Below are positions 46,260 to 57,976 of a stretch of DNA of 64,000 bases, piece after piece; position 1 is the first letter of the stretch, and each line of letters opens with the position of its first letter. The translations under genes were made by a program, and so were the position numbers. Under the pieces are notes generated by a model. That model saw only the letters and a program-made list of their open reading frames with translations, did no database searches and was not told where the DNA came from. The DNA is from Tetrapyrgos nigripes (lineage: Eukaryota; Basidiomycota; Agaricomycetes; Agaricales; Campanellaceae), in NCBI GenBank assembly GCA_013368315.1, contig JAACJM010000064.1, forward strand, positions 124,001 through 188,000, read 5' to 3'.

Positions 46260-49105
46260 TTCATTCTCCAAGTTCTTCCAGAGGTTTCTGGGAGCAAGCA
46301 CTGCGCAGACGAAGTAGAAGCATACTCGTCAAAGGTATTATATAATCAAAAAAGTCGCGTTCTCGCAACGTCGCGTTGACTCTTGACACACTCTACTATA
46401 TCCAATGCCCCTACTATGCCTCCAAATGACAATGTCAAGATTGTGAAATGGAAAACTCCATGTAAATGAAAAAAATCCACCTCAGCTGCCTGAAAAGCCC
46501 TCCCAAACAATCCAAAGGAAACAGCAAGCTCTCGAGTCAACAAACAATCTTCCTGAGCCCACTCCTCTGAATGCAAAGATGGTAGCAATAAATATGATGC
46601 TGAGCCACACTTTATAGCTGGGCTGGTGGAGGAGTTGGCAGAGGAAAAGGTTAAATAAGCAGATTTAATTTCAGGAGGAGGTCTACTATTCTAGAAGAGT
46701 TTTTTGGGGCAGGTAACTTACTCAGTTTGACATACATACAACATCCACGTATCAAGTTCTATACCTAGTACACTACACTACACTTCAGTTTTTAGTGGTA
46801 CCGTATGCAGCAGATAGTCATGATATGCATTCAAAGTACTTGAGACCAAATTTGACAGAAAATGTGGAATTTGGCTTAGTCAGTGCATGGTCACGGAACT
46901 GGAATTGCACCTTACCACCATAAAGTGGCCTTGACTCAACTTCAACTACTGGCAGTAGTCCTTGGGAAGTTGGCTTCAGCTGCCAAAAGAAGGTATAGTC
47001 AGTTTCAGCATTGATATTGTGATGTAAGTCTAAACACAAACCCAAGTGCTTGTTGTCAGCTCCTGTTTTCCAAGGAACAGTACGGTTGTTGTGAGTTTCT
47101 AAACTTGTCAGTTTGTTCAACTTACTGTAAGTCAGATAAGTGTCTTTCTTTCTTTCCTCGTACTAATCATTAATTGCTTAGTCTCCCCAATGCCACGGTG
47201 CAGTTCCATTGGTCTGTTACATCTATGGACTAAATATGGCTCTTTCTGGTCCACTGTCATCTCTGGAACAATCTGCATCTGGCTCATCTGAGCCTCAATT
47301 CCCCCTCAAACTCAATGTCATTATTCTCCTAACCCCTTCCCACCTACCCTCAAAGTTTCAGAATGGTTGCTGCTCATCTTCACCACTGCCAATGTTGTCA
47401 ACAACGAGCCCAGTCCCTTGGCTAACATTTCCATGTGTGACATGTGATGCCACATGACTACATGCCCAACTCCCAAAATTTCCTCCCCATCATGAAGCTG
47501 CTCAGAGCAGTTTGCATACTTCTCATAGTCCACCTAATGCTCTCTCTTGACAAGTACCTCAAATACCTCAAATACCCCTCATAAAATTCAATTCCTGCCA
47601 CTCAGAGCAGCCTCAATACCTCCAAAATCCAACTCCTGCCACTTAGAGCAGCCTCTGTACCTTTACCCCTTATATCAAACCTCTAATTCCTCACTCAGAG
47701 AAGTGTCAATACCCTCAGATTAGCATACCTATATGACCTGGCCTCAAAGGCTTCCCAATACCTCCAATATCCTGCCGTATCTCCCCTAAAACCCACTAAT
47801 TTCCTCCAAGCCTCCCACTAGAAGCCCCATCTTGTGTCCACATATTCTTTTCACTCAGACTTGTTCACCATCCCCAATAATCCCCAAAAATACTGGCTGT
47901 AATATGTATCATACACCATGACTCCAGACCTAATATGTATGCTAGCTAGCAGTCCTTAGGTACGCCTGTATATAACATGAGCTGTGAACCCATGCCTTCA
48001 GCATGATGACTCACTATCACTCGCACCTGCCTACAGCACAGATTCACAGCTCACCAGGGCTGTGCCCCTGGACCCTGCTCACTCGGCTGGCGCCTCGTTC
48101 TTGATAATAGGGGTATATATACAGGGTTACTTATTATGAGGACTCAAAAAAGGGTATGGCAAGGGTATGGCCATTGGTAACATTGCAGCCCCATCTTCTC
48201 GTTCTAACTAACTCAGGTTATAATCCACTCAGAACTTCAGCTCTTTTTTATTATTAAGCTCTGGACTTCCCTTGAAAAAGGGTATATACATGGTTATTCT
48301 AAGCATTAGTTTTTGAGAACTTGGTTCAAGCCTACATTGATTTAGTTTCAGTCTGCTCAAAACACACAAAGTAAATATACTCTGTACTGTCCTTCATAGT
48401 CATTAAAATTTGAAAAATTCTGTGCATTAGTGTTGAGGATGTTATGTGCCAAAGCCAGGCCAGACCCTGCCACTATTTCACATTTTTATCATACATATGC
48501 TGTACATTACATACTTACCATTGAGGATGTGCAAGAATACTATCAGCCATCCCCACCCCCATATCTACCCACATCCTCCCACTCACACCTCCAAATCTTC
48601 CTCCATCATTATTAGTTAACTATGATAACAAAATTCCAGACACCCTTCCTCATTCTCCTTCTCTTGCATACAGTCACCTGAGGAAAGTATGCTTTCTTAC
48701 AATTTACTAATAGTTGACCTCAGTATGGTAGAATCTAAGGCTTTTTTGAGCTATTTACATCTTCATATATTTTACAGGGATCTTTTTGCTATATTCATTG
48801 AGGTATGTAGCATATATGCTGTGGAACATAGGTAGTAAAGTTTGCCTGGGAAAACAGACAGACAGGGGCTTATTACCAGCAGTAAGCACGGCTGTCAGTG
48901 GTGCCAGTTGTTTCTGTCAGAAGGTTGTACAGACCACTCGGTTAATTAGCTGTTGAAATCCTCACATGGGTAGTCGCATTCTATATAGATTATAATAGTG
49001 GTTGTAGGATAGACAAGAGGCTAGAGATGGAAACTATTGAGCGCCTTTTTATTGAACTGTCAGTTCTCTCATCACTGAAATAACAAATCAATTCTCAACA
49101 ATCTT
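46260..49105. other. AT-rich, CpG-poor region without an intact gene
   Basis: This 2.8-kb stretch has almost no CpG. Degenerate tandem units of about 45-55 bp containing CTGCCACTCAGAGCAGCCTC occur near 47580-47720. Short open frames (for example 46818-47120 minus and 47209-47457 plus) have no recognisable domain. A pyrimidine/TA-rich stretch at 48100-48300 with two GGGTATATA boxes could be a decayed LTR, but no partner copy was found. Confidence 0.45.
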
Positions 49106-50219
49106 GTGATTGGATTTCACCTATCCGCTTCTGCTTTGTTGTCTTTGTTGCCATCATCTCTGGATGGTCCTATCCCTCCCACCTTCCATTCTGTGGGTCT
49201 TCTCCTCCTGGCTTGGGTGAAGTATGGGATGAATAGTGAGAGTGGGTTATGGGTGAGTCATGGTCTCATGTTTTCTCTGCCCTCTTCCTTGTTGCTGACA
49301 TGTCTTTTCTTTCCACTTCTACTTTCATTTTTACTCCTGCCTTTCCCTTTTTACAGCAATATTCAGGCATGGCTATTTGCATGGCCATCAATCTGGGGCT
49401 ACACGAGATTTACGAATTCCCAGAGCATGTGGTTAGGTCAATGATGTTGTTTAGAATTGATGGTCTTATGTGGAGGAATTGGGAATGTCCTGAATGGTAG
49501 ATGGGGGAGAATCAGGACTTTAGCTGGTCCTTACCAAGGGTTTATTGCTGTCCCTGATGGAAATGGGGATGGGGTCACTGGGGCTAGTGTTGTAGACAAC
49601 TCTCAGTCTCATAATACCACTAATGTCAACAATGTCAGTGAAGGGAGTTGTGGGCATGAGCTAAATGGGACAGGGACTGCTGGAGACAGTGCTGCTGCAA
49701 TGAGTAGAGGTATAGACAGAGTTACAAACTCAGCTGGTTCAGTACTATGACAAGTTACCAGAGGTGATGAGATGGACTGTAGATGCATTTAGGTATCAGG
49801 AGGCTAGGAGACACAGGGTATGTGCATTTTTCGAGTAACTTTTTTCTTCTGTGTCTTCTTCCTGACAATGTGGTAGGGCGTATTCCTGACACTGTATCTA
49901 TGGGCTAACACTGTCCTCGCACTTGTTTATCACCCTGAGCTGTTGATCAATCTGAGTGGAACCAAGACCCTGATGATGAGTGGAATGGTCTAGCTTGGCA
50001 GAATGTGCCAGTGTTTGTGAGAGCATTGCAGAGGATGGAGCATTATTGGGCTCAAATTGGGCTGGTATCTCCTATGTTTCAAATTTATTGGAGGTGAAGA
50101 CGAAGGGGTTGATACCTGGCGATACTGGGCTATCTGAGGATGATAACAGGACTGGGAAGAAAAAGAGGAATAGGCTGAGAATGTTTATATCGTTACCTGG
50201 TAAGGAGGTTTACTGGTGA
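49106..50219 (+). pseudogene. Fungal-specific (Zn2Cys6-type) transcription factor relic
   Basis: The conserved middle homology region of fungal Zn2Cys6 regulators can be followed in pieces. LLLLAWVKYGMNSESGLW near 49197-49251 is joined by a GTGAGT...ACAG intron to YSGMAICMAINLGLHE near 49360-49404. After a frame change and a stop near 49497, YYDKLPEVMRWTVDAFRYQE near 49743-49800 continues through another intron to FLTLYLWANTVLALVYHPEL near 49887-49946. The next block, VPVFVRALQRMEHYWA, shifts frame because ATTGGGCTCAA is partly repeated as an 11-bp duplication near 50045-50062, then resumes as GISYVSNLLEV. The zinc cluster was not found. Frameshifts and CpG loss show that the copy is dead. 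Confidence 0.72.
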
Positions 50220-50512
50220 GTATCTATAGATGTACCTCATTGCATACATCACTAACAATCCTTTACAGACAAAAAGCCTTCTGCACAATACTGCACCACC
50301 CATGAAAACGTCTCTGTGTGAGGGTCAGCAGCATCTATGTCCAGTCCAGAAAATAGTGCAGGAACTCCAGGCTCAAGTCCCAACACCCAGATCCTGGACC
50401 ATCTCAAGCAAAATCATGCAGGAGATGGGAGTCAGGACGAACCACAGACAGAAAATGCAGACCCCAAACTCTTACAACTTTCAGAATTTGCTCAAGGGCG
50501 CAATCCAAATAG

Positions 50513-50847
50513 TATTTGGATTTGAAACAAATGAAGGACTCGGGACTCGGAGGAGAATCAAATGTCTATGTGGATGGTTTAGGATGGGTTGAGATGGGTT
50601 GCCAGGAATCAATGAGAAGGATACTCACATACGATCTATCACCTGCAACCTTAACAATCTTCTTCACTGGCGTGAAAAGGTTTGTGAAAGCTGGTACATC
50701 ATCTGGATCCACTTGTGCCCAGATAATGTCTAGAGCAACTTCTGACCATTCTTTACAGATGGCAGTGCAGGATACTTGATCATTCCTATTGAGATGAGTA
50801 ATGATGAGATAGAGTAGTTCTGTGATCTGGAATAAGGGATGTGCCAT
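50513..50847 (-). pseudogene. F-box gene fragment, paralogue of the gene at 41314
   Basis: This fragment has the intact start MAHPLFQITELLYLIITHLN, then CTAICKEWSEVALDIIWAQV and DPDDVPAFTNLF, an F-box. After an intron near 50580-50635 exon 2 begins SPPSPESFICFKSKY and similarity to the 41-kb copy ends at about 50513. It lacks the leucine-rich body. Compared with the 41-kb copy, CpG dinucleotides have become TpG or CpA at many sites. Confidence 0.8.
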
Positions 50848-53282
50848 GAGTTGAAGTAAGACGTGTCGCCAAGAATGTGACTGTAAACCAGCTGAGCCTG
50901 CTGAAGTAATGTCAGAAAAATCAAATCAGCCTGATAAGCGCTCGCAATGGCTTACAATGGCTAAATCTGGCCAGTGCCTTATAAGGTGTCACTGGCAGGA
51001 AGAAATTTAGTAATGACAGGCAGATCTTACAGCCTTGCCTCCCCTATAATCACTTACTGTACCAGTGGGCTTGTAGCAGTGACCCTGAGTTGCTAGGCCC
51101 ATACTAATGACGCCAAAAGTAATTGTGCCCTTAATCCAGATTGTTAGGAGCCATTTTAAGTGCCATATTGAAGGATTGAACCCTTCAGAGTCTAAACCAA
51201 CTTCACCAGTGAAAGTGGTGATATAGACAGTTAAACCAATGTGCTGTTACAAATATCAGGGAACCAGCTCCATATATAGAGCACCTGGCACCTGATGGGC
51301 TATGCTCACTGCTGCTTCCTCCTAGTGCACTCAAAAGCTCACGTAGACATGCTATTTCTTGTCTAATGCAATATAGACATGTTTCCTTTCATTGGTACAT
51401 AGCATGGAGTACAAAACATTGTATGTAGGTAGATATCAAAGTAATAGGCAGCAGCAATAGCAATTGGTACACTATGTAACAATGGTGTCAATGAAAATTC
51501 ATTTACTTGCAACATTAACTCACCTTCCTTCATTTCCTTGCACCTCGCCTTCTGTTGCGTCCTCATGGCTTGGGATCACACACCTCAGCTCTGACATCAG
51601 CAACTAGTGCGAGGTTGCACAGGTTCAACATTGGTTGGATGGGTTGGCCAGATTGGCTAGGCTCAGAGACGACAGCTTCAGGACTCACAGCAATGTGTGT
51701 GATACTCCCTGAAATCACCTTGGTAGATGATTGTGCAGTTGTTGAGATGACCTTTTGTGGTGTTCCTACTCAGACACATTGCCTCATCACTTCCATCTCG
51801 TCAAATTCCTCATCATTGAGCCCCTCTTCCTCTGCCCCTTCATCTACCAATGATGAGTGTCCTGTAAACATGCATTTGTTGTAAAACGTGAATAATTTCT
51901 TTGCAAAACTGTTGTCCTCCAGTTCACTATCAGCAATTAGCTTCCTGAAGTAATAGAAATCATCTCTGTAGTTAATCTGCATTGCTGATCCCTTCTCTGA
52001 AAATGTAGAATCTGATGATAGAAGGAATTTTAGCTGTAGTAAAAAATTGCATGTCACCTTTTATAGAAAAAGAGATACATCTAGTGCATGCACCACTACA
52101 CCAGACCATGCAATCAATGACATGTTGACCTTCTTCACTCCCCACTGCATACCCAGAGGTCAGCTTTCAAACTTGAATTTTGCGGCATTCTTAATCGACG
52201 TTGGTCCAAAGAGTGAGACATGAATCATCTAGTAAATGATAGTCAACAGTAGGTATCAAGTAGAGCACAGCAATGGGGTGTACTTACAGCAGGTTGAATT
52301 TCATTCATGAATGGTGTTTTGGTTGTGTCACAATCAGGGAAAAAGATGGGAGAGAAGTGATTCTTCTTTTGATTCAGATCAAAAAGAAGTGACTTGAAGT
52401 GGTCAGATTTTCCATGTTCAACTGTGGTGCTGGCACTCCAGATGGTAAAATCTTGGTTGATGTCTGCAAAAATAATTGGTGCCAGCAAGTGAAGAGTTGT
52501 CAATGACTGAGATCTTTCATTACTGATGTGCTTTGTGAACTAGAATAGTCAGATAATTAATAACAATGAGATGTATTCGGAATATGACCAAATTTTATGC
52601 ACCAGCAGCCCAAAAGCCTGAACATCTTGCACAAGTTTTGAGAGAGGTGGATACACAGCAAGATAATGATGTAGCTCAAGAAGATATCTGGATTGGTAAG
52701 TCTCAAAACTCTCAAAGCATTGAGACGAAATTGCACCTGAGGTGTCAGAAGGAGCAGCTTGTCGAAAAAGATTGCCATTGATCCAGGGTTTGACCATGAG
52801 GCAGTATTGTTTACCAGCAGTGATGATATGGTGCTTGTAAACACTGGACTTGCACTTTCGCCCTGGACCATGCTCATACGTCTAAAGGGAGGTAGTGAGA
52901 TTGGCGTTAGTGGTTCGGAGCTTGGTGTTGCGATCTTTCAATGTTTGTATCTGCAGCTGGCACTTTTTCAGTGCCTGATATCAGTGACAATAGTGATGTT
53001 GTCAGCCATGAGGCAATTTGAGATGTAGCCTCAGTAACATACCTCATATAGTAAAGTGGGATTTGTGGTTTGAGCAGGGAGTATGATCAGTATGAGATCG
53101 TCGTTATTGTTTCTGTCCTGTATGTCAGTAGGAGGGGTAGATGACATTGTGAGATACTGGAAGGAGGAGCATTAAGATGGTTGTGGTTTATGATCAAGTC
53201 AGAATTGCCTTGAGGCACATATGTAAGGTTTTGTTCGAGTCCATGTCTTATTACATCTTAAGCTCCATTTTCCATGAAATGT
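50848..53282. other. AT-rich, CpG-poor region without an intact gene
   Basis: Apart from the tRNA-like sequence, no intact gene is seen. A minus-strand open frame at 51770-52057 (FYYFRKLIADSELEDNSFAK) and one at 52243-52503 look protein-like but carry no domain I recognise. They may be exons of decayed host or transposon genes. Confidence 0.4.
51161..51250 (-). repeat. tRNA-Glu-like sequence, possible SINE head
   Basis: On the minus strand CACCA-CTTTCAC-TGGTG (51204-51220) is a perfect 5-bp, 7-nt-loop anticodon arm with the loop of tRNA-Glu(UUC). GAAGG-GTTCAAT-CCTTC (51170-51186) is a perfect T arm carrying a B-box. GGTTTAAC near 51228-51235 resembles the D loop and A-box. The interval between the anticodon and T arms is 17 nt instead of about 5, and the acceptor ends do not pair well, so it is not a functional tRNA. 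It is either a decayed tRNA gene or the head of a tRNA-derived SINE. Confidence 0.5.
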
Positions 53283-53290
53283 GCTGATTC

Positions 53291-54175
53291 TTGGAACCGT
53301 ATGCTCGTCATATCAGCAGAGTCCGGGCAGATGAAGCTGGAGCAGTCTTCCCCTGGGAAGGGAACTGGGACAACTTCACCCACGCACTAAAAGTTCGGTT
53401 CGGGGTAGCAAACGAGCAGCAGTTGGCCAAGAACAAGCTCAAGGCGTTGAAACAGGGAGATAAAACACTCGTGGAGTTCTCTCAGATTTTCAAGATGTGG
53501 GCAGAGAAGACTGGGTTCTCAGATCAGGACCTCCAGTACAAGTTCCGAAAGCGCCTTCATAAGGACCTGTTGTTCCCATTAGCAAATGTGGAGCTAGGAC
53601 AGAAGGAGGCCCCTAAAAACCTAGACAAGCTGATCAACCGAGCACTTCATGTGGAACAGACCCTAGCAGAGTTTGTAGGAAAACCAGTCACTGGCCCTAC
53701 CCCATCCCTCTCCAGATTCCTCACTGTGCGAGACCCTAGCGCCATGGACGTTGACGCCTCCCATACTGAGCGTCCCCAGGGTAACGGACGCACCTTCGTG
53801 GACTACCAGAAGGCGATGCAGGGGCGCTGCTACGGCTGCGGTTCCAAGGATCACATGAAACGAGATAGGAACCACGGACGTGACAAGTGTGACTACTGTG
53901 AGAGGATGGGTCATCGCTCTTCCGTCTGTCAGGACCGATACATGGGTCGACCCAGAGGAGGGGGTCGAAGTAGACAACGTGTGGCTGCCACTATTAGTGA
54001 TACCTTTAGTCTTTTCCCCGATGATCCACCCTCTCCTACCCCTGCTGCTGCCCCCACTGCTACTGTTGCCGCTTCCTCATCCACTGAATCGCCGTCTATG
54101 CTCTCTGCCTTGCAACAATCTATCGCCAATCAAACTGCCTTACTCCATAACATCGCTAACCAACAGGGTTTTTGA
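53291..54175 (+). pseudogene. gag: gag, 5'-truncated (capsid end and zinc knuckles)
   Basis: The open frame covers the capsid C-terminal region (WDNFTHALKVRFGVANEQQL, FSQIFKMWAEKTGFSDQDL) and a nucleocapsid with two Cys-rich knuckles near 53830-53935. It ends with a Pro/Ala/Ser-rich stretch and the stop TGA at 54173-54175. The reading frame is open upstream of the first ATG, and the N-terminal part of the usual capsid is missing. The stop overlaps the start of the pol frame, and a frameshift signal lies on it. Confidence 0.88.
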
Positions 54176-54210
54176 AACGGGTGTCCGTTCCTGCCACGGC
54201 ACGAACACCC
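54166..54210 (+). promoter_or_regulatory. -1 ribosomal frameshift signal between gag and pol
   Basis: The heptamer G GGT TTT (54166-54172) is in the gag frame, immediately before the TGA stop. After a 6-nt spacer (TGAAAC), GGGTGT at 54179-54184 can pair with ACACCC at 54205-54210. Within it CCGT (54185-54188) can pair with ACGG (54196-54199). A -1 slip on TTT continues as TTG AAA CGG in the pol frame beginning at 54172. Slippery site, spacer and stem match the known -1 frameshift design. Confidence 0.8.
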
Positions 54211-57200
54211 CTGAATACCCATATGCTCTCTTGTTCCTCGTACGATTCTATTCCCTCATGTACCATATCCAGTATCCCCGAAATAGAATCTTGTGCTTCT
54301 CACTTCCGTATCCGTGTGAAACTCCGAGGAAGACGAAATGAGGCAGTGGTAGTGGTGATGGTTGACAGCGGAGCTACAGGACTGTTCCTGGGACAGTCAT
54401 TTGTAAAGCGGCACCAGATCCAAACCTATCCCCTCCGTAAACCCCTAGATGTCTACAACATTGATGAGACCCTTAACTGAGCAGGGCGTATAGATCGGTT
54501 CTGTCGGCTAGCTATGACAGCAGATGGACAGGAGGCATGGCTAGATTTTCTGGTTATGGACTTAGGCAGAGAAGACGTCATCCTGGGTCTTCCCTGGCTG
54601 CGTAAAATGAACCCACAGATTGACTGGACAGGCGGCCAGCTGCAAATCCCTGTAGCACCGCCCCCATCAGTGGAAGAGATCCCCAATCAGGATCAGTTCG
54701 TTGCTACCAATTTCGGACCAACCTCAAGGGGAAATGTTGTCCTGGAAGGCGCAGAATCTGAACCAACCCAGTCAATTCCTCAGGGAGCACATGCACCCAT
54801 AGACCAACCCCTGGATCTGGCAGCAGAAGAGGAGGAAGAGGAACCCCAAGTATATCGCATTCGCGCTAACTGGGCTACAAGGCGCTCCTGGAAGAAAGCA
54901 GGGATCCTTGCTGACACTGGAGAAGAAGTCTGGTGTGCTGCAGGGTTCACTTACTCACAGCAGCTGGCTGAAGAGGCAAACCGGATGAAACCAAAACAGT
55001 CGTTTGAGGAGATAGTCCCTCCTCAATATCGGGATTATTCTCAGGTCTTCTCCGAAGCTGAGTCGGAACGCCTTCCTGCACACAAACCCTGGGATCATGC
55101 TATTGAACTGGTACCTGGAGCACCTGCTACCCTACGAACCAAGATCTACCCGATGTCCATCAATGAACAGCAGAAACTCGATCAATTCCTTGATGAAAAT
55201 GTCTGCAAGGGATATATTCGGCCCTCCAAATCCCCTGTCCTCTCCAGTCTTCTTTGTGAAGAAGGAAGACGGGAAACTTCGGTTTGTTCAGGATTACCGA
55301 CGCCTAAACGAGTACACTATTAAGAACTGCTACCCTCTTCCCCTCGTTGCCGACATAGTCAGCCGCCTTCAAGGTGCCAAATACTTCACCAAGTTTGACG
55401 TACGTTGGGGTTACAACAATGTCCGGATCAAACAGGGGGATGAGTGGAAGGCAGCGTTTGCAACCAACCGAGGACTCTTCGAACCTACTGTCATGTTCTT
55501 TGGATTGACAAACTCGCCAGCTACTTTCCAGGGCCTCATGAACTCCATCTTCTCAGACTTGATCACAGCAGGCAAGGTAGCAGTTTATCTGGATGACATC
55601 CTGATCTTCAGTGGGACTCTGGAAGAACACCGAGGAGTGGTTCGGGAAGTGCTAGCCAGGTTGAAAAGGAATGATCTGTATCTGAGGCCAGAGAAATGCG
55701 AGTTTGAACGAGAGGAGATAGAATACCTGGGGCTGATTATCCGGGAAGGGCAAGTTCACATGGACCAGTGAAGGTGGCAGCAGTACAGCACTGGCCAGTT
55801 CCCCGCAATGTCCGTGACGTTCAGGTGTTCTTGGGCTTTGCAAATTTCTACTGACGATTCATAGAGAACTTTGCTAAAACTGCTCGGCCTCTGAACGACC
55901 TCACTCGTAAAGACATCTCATTTAATTGGGGAACTCACCAACAGGAAGCCTTTGACTCCCTTCGAACAGCCTTCACGTCTGCGCCCATTCTTACACTCTG
56001 GTCACCAGATCGTCCTACCCGAGTCGAAGTAGACGCTTCGGGCTTCGCGACAGGAGGAGCTCTAATGCAGATGTTGGAAGACGGTCTTTGGCACCCAGTA
56101 GCATTCCGTTCCGCATCCATGCAGTCAGCTGAATGCAATTACGAAATCTACAACTGAGAGATGCTGGCTATTATCAAGGCACTGAAAGATTGGTGGAGTT
56201 ATCTGGAAGGACTACCACAGCCCTTTGAAATTATCACAGATCACTCCAATCTAGAGTTCTGGCAAACAGCACAGGATCTTAGTTGACGACAAGCAAGATG
56301 GGCCCTGTGGCTATCACGCTTTGACTTTCGACTAATCCATCGCCCAGGCAAAGCGAATACCCAAGCAGATGCCCTCTCTCGCCTCTCCTCCCACCAAGTA
56401 ACGGACTGGGAAGACAATCTGGAAACCACAGTACTCAAACCAGAACACTTTGTAAGGCTCGCCGCCACTATGCTGGCGAACCCTCTAGAGGAACGAATTC
56501 GTCAGGCACTGGGAAGAGAAGTGGAGGTGTTAAAAGGACTAGAGCAGTTGAAGAAGGAAGGATTGCAACGACTGGCCAATGGTTTACCTGAATGGGAGGA
56601 GGATAATGGATTGGTATATCACAAGGGGCAAGTCTACGTCCCCCCAAATGAAGACCTGCAGAGGGCAATAGTAGAACAATGCCATGACGAACCATCAGCA
56701 GGACATCCAGGACTACATGGAACACTCGATTTGGTAACCTCGCACTTCTGGTGGCCCACCATTCGCTCTTTTGTGGAGAAGTACGTGGAGGGATGTGATA
56801 AATGCGCCAGGAAGAAGCTGCAATGTCATCAACAAGCAGTAATCCAGCCTTTGGACGTACCCTTAGGACTCTGGGAAGAAGTTGGAGTCGACCTCATTAC
56901 ACAGCTACCATCCTCGCAAGGCTATGACGCAATCCTGGTCTGCACTGACCTCTACAGAAAACAAGTCCACACCCTTCCCTGCACCTCTAATATCACTGCT
57001 ACTGAAGTCGCCGACCTATACTACCGAGAAATCTTCTGCCTTCATGGCCTCCCACTCCGCTTTGTATCAGATCGTGGTCCACAGTTTGCAGCGCAAACCA
57101 TGCGTTCTTTGTTGGACCGACTCAGGATCAAGTCAAGCCTTTCCTCAGGCTACTGACCCCAGATGAATGGACAGACAGAACGAGCCAACCAGGAGGTGGA

Positions 57201-57960
57201 GAAATATCTGCGCCTCTACACCAAGACAGGATGATTGGGTGGAGCACCTTCCTATGGCCGAGTTTGTTCTGAACTCCCACACACACTCCGCACATGGCAT
57301 GGCACCTTTTGAGGTGACTTATGGCTACCTTCCTCTATTTAACATACCGGTAGGACAGCGCACAGGCATCCCAAACATAGAAGACCGTCTTGAAATCCTA
57401 AGACAGGTTCGAAGAGATGCAGGATCAGCACTACACCTGGCTAAGCACTGGATGAAGGAAGGATATGAAAGAGGAAAACGGAAAGGACATCAGTTCAAGG
57501 TCGGGGATCATGTCTGGCTGAGTGCAGAAGACATCGACTTGAAACTTTCAAGTGACAAGTTGGGGGATCGGCAACTGGGACCATACGAGATTGTAGAGAA
57601 AATTGGAGATTTGGACTATCAGTTAGACCTCCCTGAAACTCTTAATCGCCTGCACCCAGTATTCCATGTCGACAAACTCTACCCCTACAAGGGTAATCCA
57701 GTGAACAGACTTTTACCTGAGGAACCAGAGCCAGTATACCTCAAGGGGGAGGATGAGCCTGAGTACAAAGTGGACACCCTTCTGGATAGCAGGATACGAT
57801 GGAGGCGACTGGAATACCTTGTCAAGTGGAAAGGATACGATGACAGTCACAACTCATGGGAGCCAGTTGTGAATCTCAAAATGCGAAGCGTAAAATCACA
57901 GCATTCCACAAGAAACACCCAGAGGCAACAAAGACTTAAGATTCATCGAGGACGATGAAG
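54172..57960 (+). pseudogene. pol: pol: protease, RT, RNase H, integrase and chromodomain (broken)
   Basis: Pol is in the -1 frame relative to gag. The protease motif VDSGATG is near 54362, the reverse transcriptase block from about 55250 to 55640 (YLDDILIFS near 55590), RNase H (VDASGFATGGAL) near 56030, the integrase zinc finger (HPGLHG...CDKCARKK) at 56700-56820 and the integrase core (FVSDRGPQFAA) near 57060. Stops TGA occur near 54478, 55852, 56156, 56283 and 57154, each in a context where an arginine or similar residue is expected. Frame changes occur near 55235, 55767, 57205-57235 and 57880 (an A run near the chromodomain end). The protein cannot be made intact from this copy. Confidence 0.9.
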
Positions 57961-57976
57961 TGTAGGAGGGGGGTAA

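Noticed and set aside
48100..48300. Solo LTR with GGGTATATA boxes
   Set aside because: No TG...CA ends or target duplication could be defined and there is no second copy in the window.
52500..53290. 5' LTR of the chromovirus
   Set aside because: No TGTCATGACG start, no 12-bp array and no TATA arrangement like that of the 3' LTR could be found.
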